From a bacterium (GTDB lineage: Bacteria > Orphanbacterota > Orphanbacteria > Orphanbacterales > Orphanbacteraceae): 64,000 bases of DNA. The translations under genes were made by a program, and so were the position numbers. The notes under the pieces were generated by a model. It did no database searches and was not told the DNA's origin. It worked only from the letters and a program-made list of their open reading frames with translations. This document shows, in pieces, positions 41,212 through 51,041 of the stretch (position 1 is its first letter; each line of letters begins with the position of its first letter). The DNA lies in contig JALGYY010000035.1 of the NCBI GenBank assembly GCA_025782575.1, forward strand, positions 208,670 through 272,669, in the 5' to 3' direction.

Positions 41212-42606
41212 ATGAATCCGAAAGATACCAAAGCCGAAGGAGCCCCTGACCCTGGAAGCAGGGTCTGGATCCACACGCTCGGATGCCCGAAGAACGAGGT
41301 GGACAGCGAGATGATGGCCGGCCGCCTGATGCAGCAAGGGATGCAGATCGTAACCGATCTGGATGACGCGGACCTGCTGCTCATCAACACCTGTGCATTC
41401 ATTGATGAAGCGAAAGAGGAATCGGTAGAAGCGATCCTGGAAGCGGGTCTCGCCAAGGGGAACCGAAAGCTCCTCGTGACCGGCTGTCTTGCGGAGCGAT
41501 ATGGTGACGAACTGCTGAGGGAAGTTCCAGAAATCGACGGCCTCGTCGGGGTGCGGTCGATGGAGAGCGTGCCGGGCGTCGCCAGGGATCTCATGAGGGG
41601 GAGTCCGGTCTGTGACCGGGAGACTAAGTGGGAGACCGCCGTTCACGATTCGATGGCCGAAGACCGGATTACCATCGGGACCGCTCATACGGCCTATATC
41701 AAGATCGCCGAAGGCTGTGACAGGCCATGCGCCTTCTGTTCGATCCCGTCCTTTCGTGGAAAGCTCTCCAGCCGAACATTGGAATCGATCGATCGTGAAG
41801 CTCACGGCCTTGCCGTCCGAGGCGCACGCGAAGTTGTGCTCATCGGTCAGGAGACGACGGCCTACGGCAATGACTTTTCCCGCGGGGCCGGTCAGAAAAA
41901 CGGATATGAATTTCTGCCCGACCTATTCGATCGTCTGGCGAAGATTGAGGAGATCCGATGGGTACGCCTCATGTACGCCTATCCCTCTGGTGTCACGGAT
42001 GAGCTGATCAGTCGGCTCGGAAAAGCGAACGCCTGCAGCTATATCGACATGCCGGTTCAGCACATCAGCACGTCGGTCCTTCGCCTCATGCGGCGGGGCA
42101 TATCCGGCGACGGAGTCCGAAATACCATCGACCGATTGCGGGCGGGCGTGTCCGGGCTCACACTTCGATCGACGATTCTCGTCGGCTTTCCGGGGGAGAC
42201 GGATGACGACTTTCAGCAGCTCGTGAAGTTTGTCGGAGAAACCGAGTTCGACCATCTCGGCGTCTTTTCCTTCTCCCCTCAAGAAAACACGGCCGCCTGG
42301 GCTCTCGAGGATCGTGTCCCCCAGGATGTAGTGCGGGAGCGACAACAGGAGATTCTGGACCTCCAGGCATCGATCATGGAGCACAAGACAAAAGGACGAA
42401 TCGGATCACAGATGAGAGTCCTGGTCGACGAAACAGAAGAAGGAAACACCCTCTGCAGGAGCGAGGGGGATGCCCCCGAAGTAGACGGAGTCGTCATCCT
42501 TCCCGGTATCCACGGCAAGCCGGGCGACTTTCTGGAAGTGGAGATCGTCGACGGTCATGAGGCGACACTCTGGGGCCGTCCGGTAGGAGGCGGGGAGGAG
42601 CGGTGA
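41212..42606 (+). CDS. rimO: Ribosomal protein S12 methylthiotransferase
   Basis: A 464-residue radical-SAM enzyme. The N-terminal UPF0004 domain carries GCPKNEVDSE and NTCAFIDEAKEES with the three auxiliary-cluster cysteines, and the radical-SAM motif is CDRPCAFC. The C-terminal TRAM domain binds the substrate. RimO adds a methylthio group to the conserved Asp of ribosomal protein S12. The order of motifs and NEVDSE favour RimO over MiaB. Its stop overlaps the polA GTG start (42603) by four bases, coupling the two. Confidence 0.9.
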   Translation: MNPKDTKAEGAPDPGSRVWIHTLGCPKNEVDSEMMAGRLMQQGMQIVTDLDDADLLLINTCAFIDEAKEESVEAILEAGLAKGNRKLLVTGCLAERYGDELLREVPEIDGLVGVRSMESVPGVARDLMRGSPVCDRETKWETAVHDSMAEDRITIGTAHTAYIKIAEGCDRPCAFCSIPSFRGKLSSRTLESIDREAHGLAVRGAREVVLIGQETTAYGNDFSRGAGQKNGYEFLPDLFDRLAKIEEIRWVRLMYAYPSGVTDELISRLGKANACSYIDMPVQHISTSVLRLMRRGISGDGVRNTIDRLRAGVSGLTLRSTILVGFPGETDDDFQQLVKFVGETEFDHLGVFSFSPQENTAAWALEDRVPQDVVRERQQEILDLQASIMEHKTKGRIGSQMRVLVDETEEGNTLCRSEGDAPEVDGVVILPGIHGKPGDFLEVEIVDGHEATLWGRPVGGGEER

Positions 42607-45296
42607 TTAGCAAAACGCTTCTCCTGGTCGATGGGTCGGCGCTTATTTTTCGATCGTTTTTCGCGTTTATCAGAAACCCGCTGATTAACTCGAAGGGGGA
42701 GGAGACGAGCGCCGTTTACGGCACCACATCGAGCATGATTCGTCTTCTTCGCGAGATGAAACCCGATCTCGTCGCATTCGTTCTCGATACGGGCAAACCG
42801 ACATTTCGCCATGATATGTACGACAAGTACAAAGCGCACCGGCCGGAAACGCCGCCCAGTCTCCGTGAGCAGTTTCCGAGGGTGGAAGAGGTAATCAAGA
42901 CGCTCAGCGTGCCGATTCTGAAACTCGACGGCTATGAAGCGGACGACCTGATGGGAACACTCGCCATCCGGGCTGCCGCCGAGGGGATCGAAACTACGAT
43001 CTACTCCGGCGACAAGGATATGCTCCAGCTCGTCCAGCCCCATGTTCGCGTGGTGTCTCCCGGGCGGGACGGAGACAAGGTGATCGATTCGGATGTCGGG
43101 GTGGAGGAACGGCTCGGTGTGCCGGCCGATCGTGTGATCGACCTCTTCGCGCTCATGGGAGACGCGAGTGACAATGTGCCCGGCGTCAAAGGAGTCGGCC
43201 CCAAGACAGCGGTCAAACTGTTGAAAGAGAACGGGAATCTCGAGGGAGTCTACGAGAATATTGAAAGCTTCAAGGGCAAACTGAAAGAGCGACTGGTACA
43301 GGATCGGGACAACGCGTTTCTTTCGCGAAAACTCGTCACCCTCGATACGGACGTTCCGCTCGACGTGAAATGGATCGATCTCAATCGGGTATCGATCGAT
43401 CCTGTGCGGGTCGCCCCTCTCTTCCGTGACCTCGAGTTCCATCGCCTACTCGATGAAGTGGGCGATCCTCCGGAAGAGATGGACGTGGATTATACGCTCG
43501 TAAGTGATGACCGGGGACTTTCCGCGCTCGCCGAAGAGCTGACGAAGAGCGGCCGATTCGCGTTCGACACGGAAACCACATCGGTCGATCCGATGCGCGC
43601 TGATCTCGTCGGTATTTCCGTCTCGACCGAGCCTGGAAGAGCCTGGTACGTGCCCATTCGACATGACGGGGATCCCAATGTCTCTCTCGAGTCGGCCAGG
43701 CGGATATTGGGTCCTCCATTTGCGGATCCCCGGATCGAGAAGATCGCCCAACATGCGAAATACGATCTCCTGATTCTTGAAAACGAAGGCTTTGATATCC
43801 AGGGAGTCCGTTTCGATCCGATGATCGCCTCTTACATTCTTGATCCGGGGCAGAGGACCCACAAACTCGATCATCTCGCGCTGGTTCACTTGAACCACAA
43901 GATGATTCCGATCTCAAACCTCCTCGGCACGGGCAGGAACCAGAAAACCATGGACGAGTTGAACGCCGACGAGGTCTATGAATACGCCTGTGAAGATGCG
44001 GATTTCACACTGCGACTCGCTGATGAACTCGCGCCACGCCTGAAAGAAGTTGCGGGGGACGAGCTCTTCCGGGACTTGGAGATCCCGCTTCTGCAGGTTC
44101 TTAAACGAATGGAGCGGAACGGCGTCTCTCTGGATGTTCCGTTCCTGGAGAAGATGTCTGGAGAACTCCGGACCATAATCGACGGCATGGCGAAGAAGAT
44201 CCATGAGCTCGCCGGGAGCGAATTCAATCTGAATTCCCCCAAACAGCTCCAGGTCATTCTGTTCGAGAACCTCGGCATGAAGCCGCGCAAGAAAACCAAA
44301 ACCGGTTACTCCACTGACAATGACGTTCTTCAGGAACTGGCAAGAGAGCATCCCCTCCCCGCGCTCATTCTGGAGTACCGGCAGATCGAAAAACTTCGGG
44401 GGACTTATGTCGACGCGCTGCCGAAGCTCATCAATCCACGGACCGGTCGGATTCACACTTCGTTCAATCAGACGGTGGCGGCCACAGGACGTCTCTCTTC
44501 GTCCGACCCGGGACTTCAGAACATACCGATTCGGACGGAGCTCGGCCGGAAGATCAGAAAAGCGTTTCTCCCGTCCGCCGAAGATCGCGCCATACTTTCG
44601 CTCGACTACTCGCAGGTTGAGCTCCGCCTGCTCGCCCACTTGTCGGAAGACGAGGCGATGATCGCCGACTTCCAGGCCGGTACGGACATTCACAAGAGAA
44701 CCGCATCCACACTTTTCGGTGTCGAAGAAAACGATGTGTCGGGGGAGATGCGGTCCCGCGCGAAAGCGGTTAACTTCGGCATCGTGTACGGCATGGGGGC
44801 GTTCGGTCTTGCCAGCCGGCTCGACCTTACCCGGAAGGAAGCGCAGAGTTTTATCGACGGATATTTCCAGGCCTATCCCGGAGTCAAAGCGTTCATGGAA
44901 CGAACGGTGGAAGAGGGCCGGTCGAAGGGTTACGTGGAGACCATGCTCAAACGCCGGCGCTACCTGCCGGATCTGAACAGCACGAACGGAAGGATGCGAT
45001 CGTTCGCCGAGCGTACTGCGGTGAACACTCCGATTCAGGGATCGGCTGCCGATCTCATCAAGCTCGCCATGATCGCGATCGACGAAGCTCTTCTCGAGCG
45101 AAAGCTCGGTACCAAGATGATCCTGCAGGTGCATGATGAACTGGTGTTCGATGCACCGCTGACCGAGCTCGATGAGATTACCGAGCTCGCGACGAGACTG
45201 ATGGAAGACCGCATGGAGCTCCGGGTACCTCTGGTAGTCGACTCGGGCCAGGGGGGCAACTGGCTGGAAGCGCACGGCCTGGATGGTGGGGCATGA
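42603..45296 (+). CDS. polA: DNA polymerase I
   Basis: An 897-residue polymerase with all three activities. Residues ~1-290 are the 5' nuclease (LVDGSALIFRSFFAF, SGDKDMLQL, GDASDNVPGVKGVGPKTA). About 310-490 is the 3'-5' proofreading domain with DTE, the second Asp in HAKYDLLIL, and YEYACEDAD, so proofreading looks intact. The C-terminal ~590 residues are the polymerase: LDYSQVELRLLAH, KAVNFGIVYGMG and the QVHDELVF palm motif. It fills gaps in repair and Okazaki processing. GTG 42603 overlaps rimO, and the stop overlaps coaE by four bases. Confidence 0.95.
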   Translation: MISKTLLLVDGSALIFRSFFAFIRNPLINSKGEETSAVYGTTSSMIRLLREMKPDLVAFVLDTGKPTFRHDMYDKYKAHRPETPPSLREQFPRVEEVIKTLSVPILKLDGYEADDLMGTLAIRAAAEGIETTIYSGDKDMLQLVQPHVRVVSPGRDGDKVIDSDVGVEERLGVPADRVIDLFALMGDASDNVPGVKGVGPKTAVKLLKENGNLEGVYENIESFKGKLKERLVQDRDNAFLSRKLVTLDTDVPLDVKWIDLNRVSIDPVRVAPLFRDLEFHRLLDEVGDPPEEMDVDYTLVSDDRGLSALAEELTKSGRFAFDTETTSVDPMRADLVGISVSTEPGRAWYVPIRHDGDPNVSLESARRILGPPFADPRIEKIAQHAKYDLLILENEGFDIQGVRFDPMIASYILDPGQRTHKLDHLALVHLNHKMIPISNLLGTGRNQKTMDELNADEVYEYACEDADFTLRLADELAPRLKEVAGDELFRDLEIPLLQVLKRMERNGVSLDVPFLEKMSGELRTIIDGMAKKIHELAGSEFNLNSPKQLQVILFENLGMKPRKKTKTGYSTDNDVLQELAREHPLPALILEYRQIEKLRGTYVDALPKLINPRTGRIHTSFNQTVAATGRLSSSDPGLQNIPIRTELGRKIRKAFLPSAEDRAILSLDYSQVELRLLAHLSEDEAMIADFQAGTDIHKRTASTLFGVEENDVSGEMRSRAKAVNFGIVYGMGAFGLASRLDLTRKEAQSFIDGYFQAYPGVKAFMERTVEEGRSKGYVETMLKRRRYLPDLNSTNGRMRSFAERTAVNTPIQGSAADLIKLAMIAIDEALLERKLGTKMILQVHDELVFDAPLTELDEITELATRLMEDRMELRVPLVVDSGQGGNWLEAHGLDGGA

Positions 45297-45904
45297 TTGT
45301 AGCGGTGACCGGGAATACCGGTGCCGGCAAGACGATCGTGGCGGGACTTTTCGCCGAGTGGGGCGCGGAAACGATAGACGCCGACTCCATCGGCCGCGAT
45401 GTCTGGCAGTCCGATCGAGCGATACAGCGGCAGATCGCCGTCACCCTCGGGGAAGAAGTACTCGGCGCGAACGGGGGAGTGAATCGAAGGTCCCTCGGCC
45501 GCGTGGTGTTTTCAGATCTCGCAAAACTGGAGGCGTTCGACCGAATCGTCCAACCTGCGCTCCGCGCTCGGATCGCGTCCATTCTGAAAGAGGCGCGGGC
45601 ATCGGCCGGCAAGATCCACGTGCTCGACGCCGCGCTCCTCTTCGAGTGGGGCCTTGAAAAGAGAGTGGATCTCGTGGTCGCGGTCGTCGCGGACCCCTCC
45701 GTACGAGCGGAGAGGATCGCCCGCCGGGATGGCCGGCCCCCGAATGAAGCTGTCGATCGCGTGAAAAGTCAAACGGACGAAGCGGCCGGAGCGGCACGGG
45801 CCGATGTGATCATAGAAAATAACGGAACGCGGAACGACCTGGAACGGAAGGCACGGCAGGTCTGGAACGATCTGATCCGCAAAGAGGAGAAGGGACATGC
45901 TTGA
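45293..45904 (+). CDS. coaE: Dephospho-CoA kinase
   Basis: A 203-residue kinase that makes coenzyme A from dephospho-CoA and ATP, the last step of CoA synthesis. P-loop GNTGAGKT (residues 7-14), IDADSIGRDVW for substrate and metal binding, VLDAALLFEWG and the ARRDGR lid arginines are present. Length is standard. The ATG at 45293 overlaps the polA stop. Its own stop lies inside the first codons of prfB (ATG 45897), so four genes from rimO to prfB are overlapping and coupled. Confidence 0.92.
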   Translation: MIVAVTGNTGAGKTIVAGLFAEWGAETIDADSIGRDVWQSDRAIQRQIAVTLGEEVLGANGGVNRRSLGRVVFSDLAKLEAFDRIVQPALRARIASILKEARASAGKIHVLDAALLFEWGLEKRVDLVVAVVADPSVRAERIARRDGRPPNEAVDRVKSQTDEAAGAARADVIIENNGTRNDLERKARQVWNDLIRKEEKGHA

Positions 45905-46998
45905 CCCCAAAGAACTGAGCGCCACGCTGACGAACTGTCGGAAGCGGATCGACGAACTCGAAGGGTATCTTTGACATCGGGGCACGTACGGAAAAGATCG
46001 GTGCCCTGGAAGAGAAGATGGCTGCCCCCGATTTCTGGGATGATCGCGCCGCGGCCCAGGAGACGACCCGCGCGCTTTCGATGGAAAAGCGCGTAGTCGA
46101 TGAATTCGGCCGCATAAAAACCTCCGCGGAAGAAGCGGCGCTCCTTCATGAAATGCTGCTCGAGGAAGGGGAGGACGCTTCGATAGAGGAAGAGCTTCAG
46201 AGCGATGTGGTCACGCTCGCGAAGCTCGTCGAGGAGCTGGAGGTCAAGAGCCTGCTGAGCGATCCGGAAGATTCCGGAGACGCTATCCTGACCATTCATC
46301 CGGGAGCGGGGGGTACGGAATCACAGGACTGGGCCCAGATGCTGATGCGCCTCTATCAGCGCTGGGGGGAACGTCACGGCTACAAGCAGAGCGTGCTCGA
46401 CATGCAGGCAGGTGAAGAGGCGGGGATCAAGAGCGTCACGCTCGAGATGAAGGGGGATTTTGCCTACGGTTTTCTCAAATGTGAGATGGGCGTTCACCGG
46501 CTCGTTCGTATTTCACCCTTTGATGCCGCTCACAGGCGTCACACCTCATTTGCATCTGTCTACGCCTATCCTGAATCTGAGGAGATCGAGGATGTGGAAG
46601 TGTCGGACAGCGATCTGCGGGTGGACACTTTCCGCTCGAGCGGCGCCGGCGGCCAGCATGTGAACAAGACCGACTCGGCTGTTCGGATTACCCACTTGCC
46701 GACCGGAATCGCCGTTACGTGCCAGAGCGAGCGATCCCAGCATCGAAATCGGGCGAACGCCATGAAGGTACTGAAGGCGCGGCTTCTTGCCCTCTACATC
46801 GAAGAAGAAAAGAAGAAATTCGACGAAAAGGAAGGGGAGAAGAAGGAGATCGCCTGGGGGAGTCAGATTCGATCTTACGTCTTCCATCCCTACACGATGG
46901 TGAAGGACCATCGGACCAAGCACGAGGTGGGCAATGTGCAGGCTGTGATGGACGGCGATATCGATTCATTCATCGACGCGTTCCTGCGCAAGAAGTAA
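45897..46998 (+). CDS. prfB: Peptide chain release factor 2, made by programmed +1 frameshift
   Basis: A 366-residue RF2 encoded in two frames. Codons 1-25 run from ATG 45897 to CTT 45969-45971, then an in-frame TGA (45972-45974) as codon 26; reading on requires skipping base 45972 and continuing with GAC at 45973. This is the same codon position and almost the same site as in E. coli. The second frame carries the SPF anticodon-like motif (RISPFDAAHRR), giving UGA/UAA specificity, and GGQ (SGAGGQHVNKTD) for peptide release. RF2 thus limits its own synthesis: scarcity lets the ribosome pause at TGA and slip. Ending at 46998, it closes the rimO-polA-coaE-prfB run. Confidence 0.93.
45960..45975 (+). 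promoter_or_regulatory. prfB programmed frameshift site
   Basis: GAA GGG TAT CTT TGA C: a Shine-Dalgarno-like GAAGGG three bases before CTT, the slippery CTT codon and a TGA followed by C, the poorly read context. This matches the canonical RF2 autoregulation signal, in which the internal site is usually AGGGGG. Confidence 0.93.
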
Positions 46999-47027
46999 CC
47001 GTACGGTTTCCGGCGGCGGCACCTCCC

Positions 47028-47056
47028 TTGACCATCGTTCGGAGCGCTCTTATATT
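47028..47056 (+). promoter_or_regulatory. Sigma-70-type promoter for lysS
   Basis: TTGACC at 47028-47033 and TATATT at 47051-47056, 17-base spacer, 49 bases before ATG 47106. A 12-base palindrome (AACCGTACGGTT, 46997-47008) between prfB and the promoter could end the previous transcript or bind a regulator. Confidence 0.7.
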
Positions 47057-47105
47057 CTGGTCATCTTGACCGGGACCAACAATCCAACCCAACGGGACCG
47101 AAAGA

Positions 47106-48593
47106 ATGGCTGACGAAAAAGAACTGTTTCGCGTCCGGCTCGACAAGCGGCACTCTCTGGAAGAGGCGGGCGTCGATCCCTATCCGACCCGGTTTGATCG
47201 TGATACGACCGCAAGCGAGGTACACGATCAATTCGACGAGCTTGTCGCCGAGGAGCGTTCGGTCTCCATCGCCGGACGGCTCATGACGATCCGACGCATG
47301 GGCAAGGCCTCGTTTGCCAACGTCAAGGACCGATCCGGAGTCATCCAGATCTACATGAAGCTGGATTTTGTAGGCGAGGAAGCCTACAAGATCTGGAAGA
47401 AGATCGAAGCGGGCGATCTGATCGGTGTGCGAGGCACGCCGTTCCGGACGAGGGCGGGAGAGATTTCACTTCAGGTGTCCGGTTTCGAACTGCTTGCCAA
47501 GTCTCTCCGGCCGCTCCCCGAAAAGTGGCACGGTTTGCGTGACAAAGAAACGCGCTATCGCCAGCGCTATGTAGACCTCATCGTCAATCCGGAAGTACTT
47601 CAAGTATTTGAGCGACGCGCCAGACTGGTCACTACAATCAGGAAGTATCTCGACGACCGCGGATTTCTGGAAGTCGAGACTCCGGTACTGCAACCACTTT
47701 ACGGCGGCGCCTCCGCGAGACCGTTCACAACGCACCATAATGCGCTCAATATGAAACTCTATCTTCGCATTGCGGATGAACTCTATTTGAAGCGACTTAT
47801 CGCCGGCGGGTGCGAACGGGTCTACGAAATTTCTAAAGACTTCAGGAACGAAGGAATCGACAAGACCCATAACCCCGAATTCACCCAGATGGAACTATAC
47901 GAGGCCTTCAGTGATTACAATGACATGATGCGGATCGTAGAGGAAATGATGCGAGAGATCGCGCTCGAACTGCACGGCACCACCAGCATCACCTTTGCAG
48001 GAAGAACGAACGACCTCGCCGAGCCATGGAAGAGGTTGTCTTTTGTCGATGCCCTCAGTGAGTCGATCGGCCGCGATGTCATGGAGATGACAAACAAGGA
48101 ACTCCGCGCCGAGTGTGATCAGAGAAACATCGACTTACCTGACCATTCATCGAACGGGATGATACTGGCGGAACTCTTCGATCATCTGGTGGAACCGGGG
48201 ATACTCGATCCCACGTTTGTCATCGATTTCCCAAAAGAGATTTCGCCGCTCGCGAAAGAACGGCGCGACCGCCCTGGTGTGGTCGAACGATTCGAACCTT
48301 ACCTTTGCGGGATGGAGATCGGAAACGCCTTCTCCGAGCTGAACGATCCCATCGAGCAGAGAAAGCGCTTCGAGGCTCAGGTAGCCCTTCGGGGTCCTGA
48401 AGGCGAGGAGGCTCAGCAGCTCGACGAGGACTACATCCGGGCTCTTGAGTACGGCATGCCCCCCACAGGCGGGCTGGGCATCGGAATCGACAGGATCAGC
48501 ATGGTCTTTACGGATCAGCAGTCCATTCGTGACGTCATTCTGTTTCCGCTGCTCCGCCCCGAGCAGGCCTCCCCGGGGGGTTCCGAGGAATGA
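47106..48593 (+). CDS. lysS: Lysyl-tRNA synthetase, class II
   Basis: A 495-residue class II synthetase. The N-terminal OB-fold anticodon-binding domain (residues ~55-150, with FANVKDRSGVIQIY) is followed by the catalytic core: motif 1 near VETPVLQPLYGGA, motif 2 FRNEGIDKTHNPEFTQME and motif 3 GLGIGIDRISM. It charges tRNA-Lys. Length is typical (about 490-505). It has its own promoter and ends in a four-base overlap with lolC. Neighbours differ from the usual prfB-lysS pair only in the promoter break. Confidence 0.95.
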   Translation: MADEKELFRVRLDKRHSLEEAGVDPYPTRFDRDTTASEVHDQFDELVAEERSVSIAGRLMTIRRMGKASFANVKDRSGVIQIYMKLDFVGEEAYKIWKKIEAGDLIGVRGTPFRTRAGEISLQVSGFELLAKSLRPLPEKWHGLRDKETRYRQRYVDLIVNPEVLQVFERRARLVTTIRKYLDDRGFLEVETPVLQPLYGGASARPFTTHHNALNMKLYLRIADELYLKRLIAGGCERVYEISKDFRNEGIDKTHNPEFTQMELYEAFSDYNDMMRIVEEMMREIALELHGTTSITFAGRTNDLAEPWKRLSFVDALSESIGRDVMEMTNKELRAECDQRNIDLPDHSSNGMILAELFDHLVEPGILDPTFVIDFPKEISPLAKERRDRPGVVERFEPYLCGMEIGNAFSELNDPIEQRKRFEAQVALRGPEGEEAQQLDEDYIRALEYGMPPTGGLGIGIDRISMVFTDQQSIRDVILFPLLRPEQASPGGSEE

Positions 48594-49822
48594 GTTTCGA
48601 GACTTTCGTCGCCAGACGCCATCTCGGATCCAGACATCAATTCGGGTTCGTCCCGATCATCACGCTCATTTCGATAATCGGCATTTTCGTCGGCGTGGCT
48701 TCGCTGATCATCGTCCTCGCTGTCATGAACGGATTCGAGCAAGAGGTAAAATCACGCATCATCGGCACTCACGCTCACGTAATCCTGCTGAAGTACGGAA
48801 GCGACCCGGTTGACCCCGACCCCGCTCTGATCGAGAAGATCAACGCTACCGAAGGGGTAGTGGCATCTTCGCCGTTCGTTTACGCCAAGGCAATGATTCA
48901 GGTCGACAGCGAGCAGGACGGAATCGTAGTCAAAGGGATCGATCCTGCTTCGGAGCCGGCCGTGTCAGAGCTTCTGGCCCGGACAGCGCCGGCCGATGTT
49001 GAACTCGTGTGGGAGAAGGGAGCCCCGCCTCCGGTACTGCTCGGCCGCGATCTCGCCCTCGACCTCGGCGCAGTACTCGGACAGACCGTCGTGCTCGCTT
49101 CGTTCAAGAGCACGGCTCGAAACCCGTTTGGCGCAGTGCCGAAAATGCGCCGATACAAGTTCATCGGCACTTTCGACTCAGGGATGTACGAGTACAATTC
49201 ATCGCTCGCTCTGGTTCCGCTGGAGGCGGCACAGGACCTACTCGGAATGGGCGATGCCGTCACTGGAATCGCTGTCCGGGTAGATGACGCTTACAAGGCG
49301 CCGGAGATCGGCGACCGCATCGTGCAACGTGTGGGATCACCGCCGTATCGCGCAAACAACTGGATCTATCTGAACCGCACTCTCTTCTCGTGGATGGAGA
49401 TCGAGAAGAGAGTGATGTTTCTGATTGTCGCGCTTGTCATTCAGGTTGCGGCATTCAATATAGCAAGCACTCTCATCATGATGGTGATGGAAAAGACGAG
49501 GGAAATCGGTGTATTGAAATCGATGGGGGCATCCATCCGAAGTGTGGTGACGATCTTCGTGATGGAAGGGATGCTGATCGGCGGCCTCGGCACTCTTCTC
49601 GGGTGCGCGGGTGGGGTATTCGCATGCTGGCTGATGGATCGATATGACTTCATCCCCCTGCCGGCGGACATCTACTTCATCGATTCTCTCCCGGTAGACG
49701 TACAGCTGATCGACGTTTCCCAGGTAGCGGGAGCCGCAATCGTAATCAGCCTGCTGGCCACACTTTATCCCGCCTGGATCGCGTCCCGCCTGGAACCGGT
49801 CCAGGCGATACGGTACGAGTAG
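48590..49822 (+). CDS. lolC: Lipoprotein-releasing ABC transporter permease
   Basis: A 410-residue permease of the LolC/LolE type. One N-terminal transmembrane helix (~22-45), a ~220-residue periplasmic MacB-like domain (VAVMNGFEQEVKSRIIG and GTHAHVILLK are family marks), and three helices at the C-terminus. It extracts mature lipoproteins from the inner membrane and gives them to LolA. Only one permease gene is present, so the complex is probably a homodimer. ATG 48590 overlaps the lysS stop; lolD follows after two bases. Confidence 0.88.
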   Translation: MSFETFVARRHLGSRHQFGFVPIITLISIIGIFVGVASLIIVLAVMNGFEQEVKSRIIGTHAHVILLKYGSDPVDPDPALIEKINATEGVVASSPFVYAKAMIQVDSEQDGIVVKGIDPASEPAVSELLARTAPADVELVWEKGAPPPVLLGRDLALDLGAVLGQTVVLASFKSTARNPFGAVPKMRRYKFIGTFDSGMYEYNSSLALVPLEAAQDLLGMGDAVTGIAVRVDDAYKAPEIGDRIVQRVGSPPYRANNWIYLNRTLFSWMEIEKRVMFLIVALVIQVAAFNIASTLIMMVMEKTREIGVLKSMGASIRSVVTIFVMEGMLIGGLGTLLGCAGGVFACWLMDRYDFIPLPADIYFIDSLPVDVQLIDVSQVAGAAIVISLLATLYPAWIASRLEPVQAIRYE

Positions 49823-49824
49823 AG

Positions 49825-50541
49825 ATGAAACAGGAGCCTGTACTCTCTGCAAAGAGTCTCGGGAAGTGGTTCCCGTCAGGGAACGAGCGCCTGGTGGTGC
49901 TTGACAATCTCGATCTGGAGATCGAGAGGGGAGAGATCCTTTCCATCGTCGGCCAGTCCGGCGCGGGAAAGAGCACGCTCCTCCATCTGCTCGGGACGCT
50001 CCTCCGGCCTGACAGCGGCCATGTGACGATCGGCGGCGAAGATGTATTCCGGCTCTCTGATCACCGCCTCTCCCGTTTCCGCAATCGCCGAATCGGGTTT
50101 GTGTTTCAATTCCATCATCTTCTGCCGGCGTTTACGGTTGAGGAGAACGTGGCACTTCCGCTCATGATCGGAGGGGCTTCACTGGAAAAGGGGCGAGCGA
50201 AAGCGCGGGATCTGCTGGACGCCGTAGCTCTGGGGGACAGGCTGAGTCACTATCCGAATCAAATCTCCGGAGGGGAACAGCAACGCGTGGCCGTCGCGCG
50301 TGCCGTTGCGACGGAACCCGAAGTCGTCCTGGCCGACGAACCGTCGGGCAATCTTGATGATGCCACGAGCGATTCGCTCCATGAGCTTATCTGGGATCTG
50401 CGGGACCGTCTCGGTCAGGCGTTCGTCATCGTCACCCATGATGAGAAGCTCGCCAACCAGGCGGATCGAAAGCTCCGACTGGTCGACCGGGCCCTGGTCG
50501 ACGTGACCGCCCGTTCGCAGGGAGAGAGAGTCAAGACATGA
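49825..50541 (+). CDS. lolD: Lipoprotein-releasing ABC transporter ATPase
   Basis: A 238-residue ABC ATPase that powers LolC. Walker [10 protein letters not shown] (residues ~46-54), Q-loop [13 protein letters not shown] with the LolD-type HHLLPAF, signature [14 protein letters not shown], Walker [13 protein letters not shown] and H-loop VTHDE are all intact. It begins two bases after lolC and overlaps mcsA by four bases. Its neighbours would couple lipoprotein sorting and protein quality control. Confidence 0.92.
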   Translation: MKQEPVLSAKSLGKWFPSGNERLVVLDNLDLEIERGEILSIVGQSGAGKSTLLHLLGTLLRPDSGHVTIGGEDVFRLSDHRLSRFRNRRIGFVFQFHHLLPAFTVEENVALPLMIGGASLEKGRAKARDLLDAVALGDRLSHYPNQISGGEQQRVAVARAVATEPEVVLADEPSGNLDDATSDSLHELIWDLRDRLGQAFVIVTHDEKLANQADRKLRLVDRALVDVTARSQGERVKT

Positions 50542-51041
50542 AGTGCCAGATTTGCGGCAAGCAGCCGGCCAAAGTGCACTACACGGAAATGAAGGATGAC
50601 GAAGTCATCCAGCTTCGTCTCTGCGAACAGTGCGCCCAGGAAAAAGGCTTCACCAAAATCGAGGCTCAGACCGACTTTTCGTTTTCCGGGATACTCGGCG
50701 GGATGACGGACGAGGCGATGCCGGGCGAAGAGGAGGAAGACTCGCCTGTCGGTTGTACTCAGTGCGGGTTGACCTACAGGCAGTTCAAATCGAGCGGCCG
50801 ACTCGGTTGCGGGGGGTGCTACCAGACTTTTGCGATCCCCCTTCGGCCGCTGCTGAAGAGAATCCACAAGAGCGATCGACATATAGGAAAAACAGTGGGT
50901 GAACCGAAAATCGCCCAGAGCCGTAGAGAGATTCGTGAGCTGAAGAAATCGTTGAACGAATGTATCGATCGAGAGGATTTTGAGGAGGCAGCCACCCTCC
51001 GCGACCGTATTCGGGAATTGGGGAAACGTGATGAGTCTTGA
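50538..51041 (+). CDS. mcsA: McsA-type zinc-finger activator with UVR motif
   Basis: A 167-residue protein with an N-terminal zinc finger (CQICGKQP...CEQCAQEKGF), a second CxxC pair (CTQCGLTYRQFKSSGRLGCGGC, read in parts) and a C-terminal UVR/coiled region (LNECIDREDFEEAATLRDRIREL). This is the layout of McsA, which activates the arginine kinase McsB. It overlaps lolD by four bases and mcsB by 11. In Firmicutes ctsR precedes it; here lolD does. UvrB-motif proteins of other roles exist, but the next gene settles the call. Confidence 0.85.
   Translation: MKCQICGKQPAKVHYTEMKDDEVIQLRLCEQCAQEKGFTKIEAQTDFSFSGILGGMTDEAMPGEEEEDSPVGCTQCGLTYRQFKSSGRLGCGGCYQTFAIPLRPLLKRIHKSDRHIGKTVGEPKIAQSRREIRELKKSLNECIDREDFEEAATLRDRIRELGKRDES

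Noticed and set aside
43914-45275. Open reading frame of 453 codons antisense to polA
   Set aside because: Lies wholly inside the polymerase domain on the other strand; composition is typical of a third-position shadow.
45972-45974. In-frame stop in prfB as a sign of a pseudogene or sequencing error
   Set aside because: Position, slippery CTT codon, internal Shine-Dalgarno and the following C match the programmed RF2 frameshift.
46997-47008. AACCGTACGGTT palindrome after prfB as a terminator
   Set aside because: The hairpin would have only four pairs around a GTAC centre and no T run; mentioned only with the lysS promoter.
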